The notes: generated by a model from the sequence alone, not told the origin. 64,000 bases of DNA from Peptoniphilus sp. KCTC 25270 (GCF_021012875.1 NZ_JAJMZJ010000002.1:62001-126000), one strand, 5' to 3'; shown: positions 37,183 to 46,659, counted from the first letter of the stretch. Translations and numbers: made by a program.

Positions 37183-39162
37183 TTAGGCGGTTTTTTTGCT
37201 TCCCTTATTCATTAGATACCCAATAAAACCTATAATACATAATACAGCAATCAATCCTGGAACAAATCCAACTCCTATACTGCCAGTTTGAACCAATGTG
37301 CCAATTTGATAAATTAAGAAAGCCACAACATATCCCATGGATAATTGGAATCCAATGGCTCCAAACACCCATTTTTTTGATTCCATTTCTGCATTCATTG
37401 CCCCAATGGCTGCGAAGCAAGGAGGAGTAAATAAGTTAAATGCCAAGTAAGCTAACGCTGCGGCGGCTGTTAATCCCATTACTTCTTCTACAGAGCTGGC
37501 CCCAGATACCAAAGACAATTCTTCTGTGTCAATAAAATTGGTTACTCCATAAACTACGGCTAGAGTCCCAACTACATTTTCTTTGGCGATAAATCCAGTA
37601 ATGGCAGCTGCTGCCAATTGCCATGCGCCAAATCCCAAAGGTACCAAAAGAATGGCAAATGGATGGGCGATACTTGCTAAAATACTGGTGCTTTCTGCTC
37701 CTTCTGCAACGACTTGGAAGCTCCAATTGTACATTTGCATAATTTGAACCAATACATTACAAATCAAGATAATGGTTGCTGCTTTAATAATAAAGGCTTT
37801 CGCTCGGTCCATCATGGAAATAAAAGCTCTTTTTACGCTTGGAATTCGATATTCTGGAAGTTCCATAATAAAATAATTTTTTACTTTGTCTTCTCCAGTA
37901 ATTTTTCGAATAATCAAGGCACTAATAACAATAAGGATAATTGCTAAGAAATACATAGAAGTTCCAACCCATGCCGCTTCCTTGAAGAATACTCCTGCAA
38001 ATAAAGCGATAACAGGAAGTTTTGCTCCACAAGGCATAAAAGGCGTTAACATCGCGGTTGTTCTACGTTGTGTTTCGTCTTTAATGGTACGCGTTGCCAT
38101 AACTCCTGGAATGGCACAACCTGTACCAATAATCATAGGAATAATGGATTTCCCTGATAAGCCCACTCTTTTGAAGAAACGATCCATAATTAAAGCCACA
38201 CGAGCCAAATAACCGCTATCTTCTAACAAAGCAAGTAAGAAGAACAATACCATAATCAATGGCAAGAAACCAACTACAGCTCCAACCCCGCCAATAATTC
38301 CGTCTAATAATAAAGTAGATAAAATAGGAGAAACGCTATCGCCCATGGCACCTTCTACAAAGGCATAAAATTGATCAATCTTTCCTACTAAAAAGTCTGC
38401 AACAAATGGCCCTACGTACGTTTGAGAAATCGAGAATACCGCCCACATAACAACGGCAAAAATCGGAATCCCTAACCAAGGATGAGCCAAGATACGATCC
38501 AAAGAATCCTGTTTGTTTTCTTGGTTACTAAAAACCTCTCGTTTTTCAACTTTTTCCACAATGGATTTTACTGCCTCAAAACGAGCCTTATCCATTTCCT
38601 CTACAGAATTTTTATCCGCATAATCCACCTGGCTAGAATCCAATAAAGCCACTTGGCCCTTTCCTACAGAAGATTTTGCCGCCTCAATCAATTCCTTGTG
38701 ACCGTTATCTCCCCCTTGAACGGATACGGTTTCAATCACAGGGCAACCCAATTCTTTAGACAATAATTCGACGTCAATGGAATTTCCCTTTTTCTCTACC
38801 AAGTCCGATTTATTTAGAGCCACAACCACTGGAATATTTAATTCTAGCAACTGAGTTGTAAAGAATAAAGAGCGACTTAAATTCGTAGCATCTACGATAT
38901 TAATAATCACATCTGGATTTTCATTTTGAACGAAATCACGAGTGATGCTCTCTTCCGATGTGAAAGGAGACATGGAATAAGCTCCTGGCAAATCCACCAC
39001 TACGATATTTTCATCGTTTGGATTTAGATTCTTTTTCAACGTCCCTTCTTTTTTCTCAACCGTAACGCCGGCCCAGTTCCCTACATGCTCAATACTGCCT
39101 GTAATCCCATTAAACAGTGTCGTCTTCCCACTGTTGGGATTTCCCGTCAATGCAATTTTCAT
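37183..39162 (-). CDS. feoB: Ferrous iron transporter FeoB
   Basis: 659 residues. N-terminal G protein: GNPNSGKTTLFN (G1), VVDLPGAYSM (G3), NKSD (G4) and a switch region with GNWAGVTVEK. A GDI-like helical segment follows, then the membrane part with two Gate motifs (GTGCAIPGVMATR and TPFMPCGAKLP; later GFIAKENVVGTLA). It imports Fe2+. Length is at the lower end for FeoB but no domain is missing. A Fur-box-like site lies 30 bases before its start. Confidence 0.97.
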   Translation of the reverse strand: MKIALTGNPNSGKTTLFNGITGSIEHVGNWAGVTVEKKEGTLKKNLNPNDENIVVVDLPGAYSMSPFTSEESITRDFVQNENPDVIINIVDATNLSRSLFFTTQLLELNIPVVVALNKSDLVEKKGNSIDVELLSKELGCPVIETVSVQGGDNGHKELIEAAKSSVGKGQVALLDSSQVDYADKNSVEEMDKARFEAVKSIVEKVEKREVFSNQENKQDSLDRILAHPWLGIPIFAVVMWAVFSISQTYVGPFVADFLVGKIDQFYAFVEGAMGDSVSPILSTLLLDGIIGGVGAVVGFLPLIMVLFFLLALLEDSGYLARVALIMDRFFKRVGLSGKSIIPMIIGTGCAIPGVMATRTIKDETQRRTTAMLTPFMPCGAKLPVIALFAGVFFKEAAWVGTSMYFLAIILIVISALIIRKITGEDKVKNYFIMELPEYRIPSVKRAFISMMDRAKAFIIKAATIILICNVLVQIMQMYNWSFQVVAEGAESTSILASIAHPFAILLVPLGFGAWQLAAAAITGFIAKENVVGTLAVVYGVTNFIDTEELSLVSGASSVEEVMGLTAAAALAYLAFNLFTPPCFAAIGAMNAEMESKKWVFGAIGFQLSMGYVVAFLIYQIGTLVQTGSIGVGFVPGLIAVLCIIGFIGYLMNKGSKKTA

Positions 39163-39192
39163 ATGTCCTCTCCTTATAGCATAGTTCTAAGT

Positions 39193-39207
39193 TGATAACC
39201 ATTATCA
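39193..39207. promoter_or_regulatory. Fur-box-like palindrome before feoB
   Basis: TGATAACCATTATCA, a 7-1-7 inverted repeat one base away from the Bacillus-type Fur core TGATAATNATTATCA. It lies in the 116-base gap between feoA and feoB. Confidence 0.7.
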
Positions 39208-39278
39208 GTGCTTGCTATAAAAATATATTTATCCTCTATGTACAAAAATTCTGTGAGAATAAATATACCTCTCTGCTT

Positions 39279-39593
39279 TTAAATTGTAGAAATTTTTATA
39301 GAAGCAGCCAAATCTTTATCAATACTATATCGTGCGTCTTTTACTACAATTACGTATTGGTCTCCAATACGAGAAATAAGCGTAACTTTTTCCCCTTCGT
39401 AACAACCAAGGGTAAATAAGAAATCTTTGACTTCCTCATTTTCTGCTTCAATGGCATCAATATGATATTCTGTATTTACTTTTCCGCCAGCCAAAGTTCC
39501 TAACAATTGTGAATCCATGGCTTTTTTTGAAGCCTTTCGATTAAACAGGCCCCATTTTTTTCTTTTATTATTTGAAATGCAATTTTCCACCAT
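39279..39593 (-). CDS. feoA: FeoA-like protein with N-terminal extension
   Basis: 104 residues from ATG 39593 (a longer frame opens at 39653). Residues ~30-104 form a FeoA SH3-like fold: LLGTLAGGKVNTEYHIDAIEA, then LFTLGCYEGEKVTLIS and YVIVVKDARYSIDKDLA. The first ~25 residues are basic (NNKRKKWGLFNRKASKKA) and not typical of FeoA. FeoA supports FeoB in Fe2+ uptake. The promoter upstream lies under nested palindromes. Confidence 0.85.
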   Translation of the reverse strand: MVENCISNNKRKKWGLFNRKASKKAMDSQLLGTLAGGKVNTEYHIDAIEAENEEVKDFLFTLGCYEGEKVTLISRIGDQYVIVVKDARYSIDKDLAASIKISTI

Positions 39594-39662
39594 GATACCC
39601 CAACTTTCTTTGCTTCCACTTTTATGTATGTGAATTTTAATACAAATTATCAACTACATTCT

Positions 39663-39723
39663 ATTATAACAAAAAGAGAATTATTTTCAATACCTTTGAA
39701 AATAAATATCAAAATAATTCTCT
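39663..39723 (-). promoter_or_regulatory. feoA promoter overlapped by nested palindromes
   Basis: On the minus strand TTGAAA (39685-39690) and TATAAT (39663-39668) are 16 bases apart. A perfect 10-base dyad, TTATTTTCAA-TACCT-TTGAAAATAA (39681-39705), covers the -35. A perfect 13-base outer inverted repeat (39675-39687 with 39711-39723, arm AGAGAATTATTTT) encloses it. This looks like an operator for a metal-responsive repressor. Confidence 0.65.
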
Positions 39724-39830
39724 AAACAGTTCTTTTTTCAAAATTTTTCTTTCATTTCCTCCTTATCAATGTTCCGATCCATGAAAAAGAGAGAAGTCTC
39801 TCTTCTCGCTTCTAATTTTTGCAAAAAAAT

Positions 39831-39862
39831 AGCGTCTAAATTCATTTTCCATTTAGACGCGT
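39831..39862 (-). terminator. Terminator of uppP
   Basis: GCGTCTAAAT and ATTTAGACGC arms around a short loop, followed by TATTTTTTT on the minus strand. A second hairpin (GAGAAG...CTTCTC) with TCTTTTTC follows at about 39783-39812. Confidence 0.85.
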
Positions 39863-39868
39863 TTTATA

Positions 39869-40705
39869 TTACAAAAAGAATTGGAATGCAATGAGTAAGA
39901 TAATTCCCAGAACGATTCGATAATATCCGAAAATTTTGAAATCTTTTTTCTGTACATAACCTAGGAATTTTTTAATAACGATAATAGCTACAATAAAACT
40001 TACCAATGCTCCTAAAAATACCAAAAACCATTGGTAGCCACTAAAGACCAATCCATTTTTTACGATTTTTAGCAAAGTGGCCCCCATCATGGTTGGGATG
40101 GCTAAGAAGAAAGAAAATTCCGCCGCCGCTCCACGACTTGCTCCAAGGAGCAAAGCTCCCATAATGGTTGCTGCCGATCGGCTCGTTCCTGGAATCATAG
40201 CTAAGCATTGGAACAAACCAATGGCAAAGGCAATGCCTACAGGAATCTTTCCTACGTCGTTAAATTTTGGTCTTCTTCCTCTTTTTTGATTGAAATTTTC
40301 TACCAAAAGGATGATAATTCCCCAGACCACTAACATAATGGCCACTATTGTGGAATTAAATAAATGGGCATCGATAAAATCATCGAATAAAAAGCCCAAT
40401 ACAGCAGATGGCAACACACCAATAACCACTTTTATCCAAAGGCCAATGGTATATTGCACTTTATCTGGACGAGCTGGATTTCCCTTTTCGTCAATCTTTG
40501 AAAAAGGATAGAGTTTGTGGAAATACAATACCACAACAGCTAAAATGGCTCCCAACTGAATACATACATCAAAGGCATTTTGAAAGGTTGCTGGCTCTAA
40601 TTTTATAAATTCATGAAATAAAATCAAATGGCCGGTACTACTAACTGGTAGAAATTCCGTAATTCCTTCTACTATCCCTAATAGTAAAACTTTAATAAAA
40701 TCCAT
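39869..40705 (-). CDS. uppP: Undecaprenyl-diphosphatase UppP (BacA)
   Basis: 278 residues, eight or so membrane helices. The two signature motifs are EGITEFLPVSSTGHL (13-27) and the PGTSRSAATIMGALLLG region near 165-185. It recycles undecaprenyl diphosphate for peptidoglycan synthesis and gives basal bacitracin resistance. It lies 12 bases after dnaB, so it may be read from the same transcript, and has a strong terminator. Confidence 0.97.
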   Translation of the reverse strand: MDFIKVLLLGIVEGITEFLPVSSTGHLILFHEFIKLEPATFQNAFDVCIQLGAILAVVVLYFHKLYPFSKIDEKGNPARPDKVQYTIGLWIKVVIGVLPSAVLGFLFDDFIDAHLFNSTIVAIMLVVWGIIILLVENFNQKRGRRPKFNDVGKIPVGIAFAIGLFQCLAMIPGTSRSAATIMGALLLGASRGAAAEFSFFLAIPTMMGATLLKIVKNGLVFSGYQWFLVFLGALVSFIVAIIVIKKFLGYVQKKDFKIFGYYRIVLGIILLIAFQFFL

Positions 40706-40717
40706 ATATTTTCCTCT

Positions 40718-42049
40718 TTAGTTCGTTGATAAATTCAAGAACTTCGTAAATTCTTTCTTAAACATCAATTCTACGGTGCCTGTTGGACCGTTTCTGTGTT
40801 TTGCAATAATAACTTCTCCTAGATTTGCCTTCTCCGATTCTGGGTTATAATAATCGTCACGATACAGGAACATAACCACGTCTGCATCCTGTTCAATGGC
40901 TCCAGATTCTCGTAAATCCGACAAAATTGGGCGATGATCCGCACGAAGTTCTGGGGCACGAGATAACTGAGATAGGGCAATTAAAGGCACATCCAATTCT
41001 TTGGCTACGGCTTTTAGAGAACGAGAAATCGCCGAAATTTCTTGTTGACGACTGTCGGCACGTCCTCCCACTTCCATTAGCTGCAAATAATCGATTACAA
41101 TTAAATCTAAGCCCTTTTCCGCTTTCAATCGTCGACACTTTGCCTTTACTTCCAAAGGCGTGATTCCGGGGGTATCATCGATGCTAATGGGGATTTCAGA
41201 AATAACGGTCATGGCTTCTATAACTTTTCCCCATTCGTCTTCGTTCAAATCTCCTGATATAACCTTCATCAAATCCACATGGGAAATAGAAGAGATAATA
41301 CGCTGAGAAAGTTGGTGACGACTCATTTCTAGAGAAAACATTGCAACAGAGGCGCCTCCTTTTAAGGCGGCATTGGTTGAAATATTTACCATAAGGGCGG
41401 TTTTCCCCATGGAAGGACGAGCGGCCAACAAAACCAAGTCGGATTTTTGTAGACCAGAAAGTTTTCTGTCCAAGTCAATGAAACCCGTAGTTAGCCCCGT
41501 TAAGCTTCCTGGGTTTGCGGCTCTTTCTTCCATTTGTTGATAGGTTTCTTTTAAGGTTTCACGAAGGGATACCAAACCGTTTCTTTGATTTCCCTGGGTA
41601 ATATCAAAAATACTTTTCTCGGCCTTTTCAATAATGGCTCCTACTTCTTCGGAATCGGAATAACCATCTGCCACAATTTGGTTTCCTGCTTCTATTAAAG
41701 CCCTAAGAGTTGCCTTCTCTTTAATAATTTGAGCATAGGCCTCTGCATTGGAAAAAGTTCCCGCTGAATTGGCAAGTTTCGCCAAATAACTATAGCCTCC
41801 AACCCCTTTTAATTGATTGGCTTTATCTAAAGAATTGGAAACCGTCGTAATATCTACAGGCTGATTTTTTTCATACAATGCCAAAATCGCATTAAAAATG
41901 ATGCGATGGGCTTCATAATAAAAATCTTCACGATGAAGAATTTCTACGGTTGTGGTAATGGAATCTTTACTTAAAAGCAACGCTCCCAATAAAGATATCT
42001 CCGCCTCTTCCGAATAGGGAGGAATCCTTCCCATATCCATTGTTTCCAT
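40718..42049 (-). CDS. dnaB: Replicative DNA helicase DnaB
   Basis: 443 residues. The N-terminal primase-interacting domain begins IPPYSEEAEISLLGALLLSKD. The RecA-type helicase core has Walker A AARPSMGKTAL, DLIVIDYLQLME (Walker B), ALSQLSR and RESGAIEQDADVVMFLYR. It unwinds DNA at the replication fork. The ATG follows the rplI stop directly. The rplI-dnaB order is typical for Firmicutes. Confidence 0.98.
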   Translation of the reverse strand: METMDMGRIPPYSEEAEISLLGALLLSKDSITTTVEILHREDFYYEAHRIIFNAILALYEKNQPVDITTVSNSLDKANQLKGVGGYSYLAKLANSAGTFSNAEAYAQIIKEKATLRALIEAGNQIVADGYSDSEEVGAIIEKAEKSIFDITQGNQRNGLVSLRETLKETYQQMEERAANPGSLTGLTTGFIDLDRKLSGLQKSDLVLLAARPSMGKTALMVNISTNAALKGGASVAMFSLEMSRHQLSQRIISSISHVDLMKVISGDLNEDEWGKVIEAMTVISEIPISIDDTPGITPLEVKAKCRRLKAEKGLDLIVIDYLQLMEVGGRADSRQQEISAISRSLKAVAKELDVPLIALSQLSRAPELRADHRPILSDLRESGAIEQDADVVMFLYRDDYYNPESEKANLGEVIIAKHRNGPTGTVELMFKKEFTKFLNLSTN

Positions 42050-42496
42050 TTAGATTGCTTCCACTTCCACGGCTACATCTGCAACAACATCTCCGTACAC
42101 TTTGATCGATACGGTTCTCTTTCCTGTTGTCTTAATATTTTCTTTCAAATCAATTTTCTTTTTGTCCAATTTTTCGCCGATTTGTTTTTGGATTTCATCG
42201 GCAATGTCCTTAGAAGTAATGGCACCAAATAATTTTCCTCCATCGCCTCCTTTGGCTTGCAATTTTACTGTGATTTTTTCCAATTTTTCTTTTACCGCTT
42301 TTGCATCTGCAACGCGTTGGGCTTCTTCTGCCTCTTCTCTGGCTTTTTGTTCTTTCCAATTGGCCAAGTTTTCTTCTGTTGCTTCTATAGCTGCTTTTCT
42401 TGGGAAAAGATAATTTCTAGCATAACCACTTTTTGAATCTACCAAATCTCCCGCTTTTCCTAAACTAGGAACGTCTTGTAATAATATAATTTTCAT
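42050..42496 (-). CDS. rplI: Ribosomal protein L9
   Basis: 148 residues. N-domain MKIILLQDVPSLGKAGDLV with the signature GYARNYLFPRKAA, a long central helix (LANWKEQKAREEAEEAQ) and a C-domain with GGDGGKLFGAIT. It binds 23S rRNA domain V. It overlaps the gdpP stop by four bases, so translation is coupled. Confidence 0.98.
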   Translation of the reverse strand: MKIILLQDVPSLGKAGDLVDSKSGYARNYLFPRKAAIEATEENLANWKEQKAREEAEEAQRVADAKAVKEKLEKITVKLQAKGGDGGKLFGAITSKDIADEIQKQIGEKLDKKKIDLKENIKTTGKRTVSIKVYGDVVADVAVEVEAI

Positions 42497-44490
42497 TCCA
42501 CATCTCCCTCTTCCGTAAAATATTCTCCAATGGCCTCGATCAATTGGCCTTCGGCTTCATCTAAATTTGTCATTTCCAATTGGGCCCCTGCCATATTCAA
42601 ATGGCCACCGCCACCTAATTTTTCTAAAATTAACTGAACGCTAATTTCTCCGTAAGAACGGCCAGAAATATGGATCACGTCTTTCTTCGGCGATAAAACA
42701 AAACTCGCTTTGATTCCGTGAATATCCAACAATTCATCGGCGGCTTGAGCACTTACCAACACACCATTCTCCGCATCTTCTTCTAGACGGCTAATCGCTA
42801 TCTTTTCATAGACAATCTTCGCCTTATGAACCACTCCTGCTCGAGAAATAATGGTATTGTAATCATCTTCAAAGAGTACACGAACCTTACCCATATCTGC
42901 ACCAGCTCGGCGCAATGTAGAGGCTGCCTCAAAGGTACGAACCCCTGTACGGAAGGTAAAATTCTTCGTATCTACAACAATCCCACTCATTAAAGCGTCC
43001 GCTTCAAAAGTAGTAAAGCCTGTATCATCATACATATAAGTAATCATTTCGGTTACTAGCTCTGAAGTAGAAGAGGCATAGGGTTCAATATAGGTAAGAA
43101 CGGGATCCTCTACTATTTCTTTTCCTCGTCGATGATGGTCAATCACAACCACATTTCTTGCTCCTTCTAGCAATTCTGGATGGATCGTAAAAGAAGGCTT
43201 GTGATTATCTACCAAAATCAACAAATCGTTCGGATGCATACGCTCTTGGGCCTGATCGCCAGTAATAACTTTCCCGTAGAGATCTTTTTCCTCTTCGCGC
43301 ATTCGTTTCATTAAATTGTCAATGGAAGGATTGCTTTTATTTAATACCAAATATCCTTCTTTCCCTCGATTTCGAACAGCACTCATAACCCCAACAGCTG
43401 CGCCAATGGCATCCATATCAGGATTCGTATGTCCCATAACAAAAACACGATGGGATTTATCAATCAGTTGGCGCAAAGCAATTCCTAATACTCTCGCCTT
43501 TACTTTGTTTCGTTTTTCCACCGCTTTGGATTTTCCGCCAAAATATTCGTAATTATCCTCTGCAACCACAACCGCCTGGTCTCCCCCGCGGCCTAAAGCT
43601 ACGTCTAAGCTAGTATCGGCTTCATTGTAAGCCTCTAAAAAGTTTAAGCCCTTTCTTGATACACCAATACTTAAAGTAAGATCGATGGTATTTCCCTCAT
43701 TAATGGAACGGACCTCGTCCAATAAAGCAAATCGATTTTCTCTAAAACCTAGGAAATCTTGATAGCGCATTACCACCAAATAGGTATCGTCTTCAAACTT
43801 TCGCACCAAAGCTCCTTTGGATTGAAAATACTCGTTTACAATTTGGTCTACCTTGGCAATAAGCAAAGGCTTTGAGGAGGCCTCTGTTGAGTCCATTACC
43901 TCATTATAGTTATCCAATTCCACCAAGGCCAATACCGCTTGCTCTTCTTGATACATTTTTTCCAACTCAAAATACTCTTCGTTGTTAATAAAATAAAACA
44001 AGCAAAGTTTTCTTCCATCGGCTCGATCTTTTCCCTCTACCACGCTACTATAAAGCTCGTAGGTTTCCTCTGCCAACTCAATGTGCCCTAATTTCCCTGT
44101 CTTTAGCGTTTGGAAATCATACTCTACAAAACTAGAAACATAGGTTTTCAAATCTTTTCCCATAATCGTTTCTTCCTTGAACAATTTCAAGAAAGGCCCA
44201 TTGTACCATTGAATCATTCCCTCATCATCGGTTACAACCAAGGGAAAAGGCATGTTAAACACAGCATTTTCGGTTAGTTTATCAAAATCTTGAGATAAGG
44301 ATTCCATTTGGCTAATCACCATAGCGTTGTTTCGATCCGATTGGTGAATGGCGTAATAAACAATAAACACAAACCCAACAAGAGAAATGGTTCCCATAAT
44401 TCGATTTTGGAAAAACAAAGCCAATATTAATACAACAATATAACCAAGATATACTTGGTAATTTTTTAATGTAAAATGTTTCGTCTCCAT
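42493..44490 (-). CDS. gdpP: c-di-AMP phosphodiesterase GdpP
   Basis: 665 residues: two membrane helices (~9-45), a degenerate PAS domain (NAVFNMPFPLVVTDDEGMIQW region), a degenerate GGDEF domain around 170-310, and DHH/DHHA1 phosphoesterase domains with GHTNPDMDAIGAA, LVDNHKP, VVIDHHRRG and GGGGHLNMAGA. It hydrolyses cyclic di-AMP, affecting wall and osmotic homeostasis. It lies in the conserved yybS-gdpP-rplI-dnaB block. Confidence 0.97.
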   Translation of the reverse strand: METKHFTLKNYQVYLGYIVVLILALFFQNRIMGTISLVGFVFIVYYAIHQSDRNNAMVISQMESLSQDFDKLTENAVFNMPFPLVVTDDEGMIQWYNGPFLKLFKEETIMGKDLKTYVSSFVEYDFQTLKTGKLGHIELAEETYELYSSVVEGKDRADGRKLCLFYFINNEEYFELEKMYQEEQAVLALVELDNYNEVMDSTEASSKPLLIAKVDQIVNEYFQSKGALVRKFEDDTYLVVMRYQDFLGFRENRFALLDEVRSINEGNTIDLTLSIGVSRKGLNFLEAYNEADTSLDVALGRGGDQAVVVAEDNYEYFGGKSKAVEKRNKVKARVLGIALRQLIDKSHRVFVMGHTNPDMDAIGAAVGVMSAVRNRGKEGYLVLNKSNPSIDNLMKRMREEEKDLYGKVITGDQAQERMHPNDLLILVDNHKPSFTIHPELLEGARNVVVIDHHRRGKEIVEDPVLTYIEPYASSTSELVTEMITYMYDDTGFTTFEADALMSGIVVDTKNFTFRTGVRTFEAASTLRRAGADMGKVRVLFEDDYNTIISRAGVVHKAKIVYEKIAISRLEEDAENGVLVSAQAADELLDIHGIKASFVLSPKKDVIHISGRSYGEISVQLILEKLGGGGHLNMAGAQLEMTNLDEAEGQLIEAIGEYFTEEGDVE

Positions 44491-44500
44491 ACAATCTCCT

Positions 44501-45421
44501 CTATCCTTGGATTCGTCTGAAATTCATCCACTGATCCAATAAACCGATCATTACGATTCCCATTTGAAAAAATGGAACAATAATGAGGATTCCCAAAAAC
44601 AAGCCTCGAAAAATGCTCATTGGCACAAATCGATGTAAGAAAAAGCTTGCCACAGATAGCCCTTGGAACAATAATAAACCCATAGCTACAAACGTCAAGT
44701 TGTAAATAAAAATTTCCACGTTAAAATTCAAAAGATTCGCTGCAAGAGCTGCCAAGAAAAATACAATTAACATCGTCGCAACCATATTTCTCGGCAAACG
44801 AATAAACACAAAAGGAGGCGGCGATAAAATACGCACCCCTTGGAAAAAAAGGCGTTTTCCTACCATAGAGTACGTTATATAAGAAACCGCTAAACTCACC
44901 AATAGAAAAATGGACGGCAATAGCATCAGCATCATATTGGTCGTTTCTTTCACTTGTTGAACCATACGTTCCATTTCCACTTCCGGAATCCCTGCTTGTG
45001 TAAATATCTCTTTTTCCGCTTGAATCATTTGAGAAAAAGCGTCCTTAGACTGTAAGAACTCCAACCCTTGGCTCATGTAAAGATTAAACCCTAGAGAGAA
45101 CAAAAACAACATCGTTCCTACTAGAAGGGTGACTCCAATACCTTTTTTCGTTTTGATACAATAATCAAAAGCCAAAATAAACGGTCCAAAAGTCGTCAAT
45201 ACAAAAAAGCCTTGGGAAACTCCATAGACCCATCCAATGATTAAACATACTACAAGGAATACTCCCATGGATTTCAAAATTCCTTTTTTTACCGACTCCA
45301 CAATAAAAGGAGCGGGGAAAAATAAGAAAAATATAGGTAAAATCATACCTGCAATCCCTAAACAAGCACCCTTTGTTAAAAGCATCAAAGATGCCATAAA
45401 ATCTTGATTATTCTCTTTCAA
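44501..45421 (-). CDS. DUF2232 (YybS-like) membrane protein
   Basis: 306 residues with about eight membrane helices (GACLGIAGMILPIFFLFFP, GVFLVVCLIIGWVYGV, MLLPSIFLLVSLAVSYITY) and a charged segment of ~40 residues near the middle (QAEKEIFTQAGIPEVEMER). The DUF2232 family lies upstream of gdpP in many Firmicutes; its function is unknown. The gap to gdpP is ten bases. Confidence 0.85.
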   Translation of the reverse strand: MKENNQDFMASLMLLTKGACLGIAGMILPIFFLFFPAPFIVESVKKGILKSMGVFLVVCLIIGWVYGVSQGFFVLTTFGPFILAFDYCIKTKKGIGVTLLVGTMLFLFSLGFNLYMSQGLEFLQSKDAFSQMIQAEKEIFTQAGIPEVEMERMVQQVKETTNMMLMLLPSIFLLVSLAVSYITYSMVGKRLFFQGVRILSPPPFVFIRLPRNMVATMLIVFFLAALAANLLNFNVEIFIYNLTFVAMGLLLFQGLSVASFFLHRFVPMSIFRGLFLGILIIVPFFQMGIVMIGLLDQWMNFRRIQG

Positions 45422-45490
45422 TTACTCACCTCGTATTATGATAGTTTACCATAAAATACGATATTCTTCCACGTGTTCGAAAAATACAAG

Positions 45491-45521
45491 AAAAAACCTC
45501 TACGTTTGTAGAGGTTTTTCC
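45491..45521. terminator. Terminator after rpsR
   Basis: AAAAACCTCTAC-GTTT-GTAGAGGTTTTT, a near-perfect hairpin with A/T tails on both sides, 30 bases beyond the rpsR stop. It separates the rpsF-ssb-rpsR operon from the DUF2232-gdpP operon. Confidence 0.9.
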
Positions 45522-45551
45522 CGTGTGTGTATTCAAATTATAAATTTTATA

Positions 45552-45776
45552 TTAGTCTGCGCTATATGGTAATAGTGCAATTTGTCTAGCGCGTTTTACA
45601 GCTGTAGTAACTTTACGTTGATGTTTCGCGCAAGTACCTGTTACTCTGCGAGGTAAAATTTTTCCTCTATCAGAAATATATTTTTTCAAAGTTTGTGCAT
45701 CTTTGTAGTCGATTTCTTTGCTTTTATCTGCACAGAAAGCACATACTTTTTTTCTTGAACGGTATCTTCTTTGCAT
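45552..45776 (-). CDS. rpsR: Ribosomal protein S18
   Basis: 74 residues with [23 protein letters not shown] and [26 protein letters not shown], the S18 core. It pairs with S6 on the platform of the small subunit. Last gene of the rpsF-ssb-rpsR operon. Confidence 0.98.
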   Translation of the reverse strand: MQRRYRSRKKVCAFCADKSKEIDYKDAQTLKKYISDRGKILPRRVTGTCAKHQRKVTTAVKRARQIALLPYSAD

Positions 45777-45801
45777 TGTTCTCCCCCTTTAACTTAGAGT
45801 A

Positions 45802-46311
45802 TTAAAATGGGATATCGTCGTTGTCGATAGGGTAATATCCTTCGTCATCCGATTTTGGACCAAAGGAATTGTTTTCTTGAGGTTGTTGATAGTTCATATT
45901 GGTTGGAGGAGCAGCAAACTGTCCACCACCTTGGTTCGTATTATCAAAACCACCCATATTGCTATTTCCGCTTTCACTTGCAGAATCTACAAAGTGAACG
46001 CGATTGATAATAATATCTGTGGTAAAAATACGTTGACCATTCTTATCATAACTTCCTGTTTGAATACGACCCTCAACAGCAATTCGGCTTCCTTTGTGGA
46101 AATAATTTCCTAACATTTCAGCCGTTTTACCAAAAGCTTTACAAGAGATAAAATCAGCAGTTGGCTGACCTGTCGCTTCGGCTTGTTGTCTTTTTTCTTT
46201 AGACAATCCACGGTCTACAGCAATGGTAACAAAGACGTTTGCCATTCCATTTTGACTATAGCGTAATTCTGGTTCTCTTGTTAATCTTCCATAGAGTACA
46301 ACTAAATTCAT
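45802..46311 (-). CDS. ssb: Single-stranded DNA-binding protein
   Basis: 169 residues. An OB fold occupies the first ~110 (MNLVVLYGRLTREPELRYS, ISCKAFGKTAEMLGNYFHKGS, FVDS). A Gly/Asn/Gln-rich linker follows, ending in the acidic tip DNDDIPF used to recruit partner proteins. It coats ssDNA in replication and repair. The position between rpsF and rpsR is standard. Confidence 0.98.
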   Translation of the reverse strand: MNLVVLYGRLTREPELRYSQNGMANVFVTIAVDRGLSKEKRQQAEATGQPTADFISCKAFGKTAEMLGNYFHKGSRIAVEGRIQTGSYDKNGQRIFTTDIIINRVHFVDSASESGNSNMGGFDNTNQGGGQFAAPPTNMNYQQPQENNSFGPKSDDEGYYPIDNDDIPF

Positions 46312-46331
46312 GATATCACCAATCCCGTCTA

Positions 46332-46616
46332 TTATTCTTCGATACGAATAACCATATGTCTCATAACTGAATCTAGAATTTTCGCAACACGATCAAATTC
46401 TTTGATAGTAGCTGGTTCTGCTTCAAATTCAACCAAAGTGTAGAAAGCTTCTTTGTAGTATTGAATTTCATAAGCCAATTTACGGCTACCCCACTCATCG
46501 ATGTTGGAAATGTTACCACCTTCAGATAAGACATTTTTCAATCTTTCGAAATGAGCTTCTCTCTTTTCTGCCTCTACGTCTGGGTAAAACATTAAAATCG
46601 CTTCATATTTGTTCAT
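46332..46616 (-). CDS. rpsF: Ribosomal protein S6
   Basis: 94 residues: MNKYEAILMFYPDVEAEKR, NISNIDEWGSRKLAYEIQY and a final ILDSVMRHMVIRIEE are family features. First gene of its operon; its SD (AAGGAGG) is partly inside a hairpin that resembles the S6:S18 autoregulatory leader. Confidence 0.98.
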   Translation of the reverse strand: MNKYEAILMFYPDVEAEKREAHFERLKNVLSEGGNISNIDEWGSRKLAYEIQYYKEAFYTLVEFEAEPATIKEFDRVAKILDSVMRHMVIRIEE

Positions 46617-46626
46617 CTTTTCACCT

Positions 46627-46659
46627 CCTTGTGGACTATCGGCTCCTTACAGAGCAAGG
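46627..46659 (-). promoter_or_regulatory. Candidate S6:S18-binding leader element
   Basis: The minus-strand leader pairs CCTTG with CAAGG (46655-46659 with 46627-46631) and inside it CTC with GAG, leaving an asymmetric bulge that includes CCGATAGTC. The right arm includes the first bases of the rpsF SD. This fits the known autoregulation of rpsF operons by the S6:S18 complex, although the published consensus could not be compared here. Confidence 0.5.
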
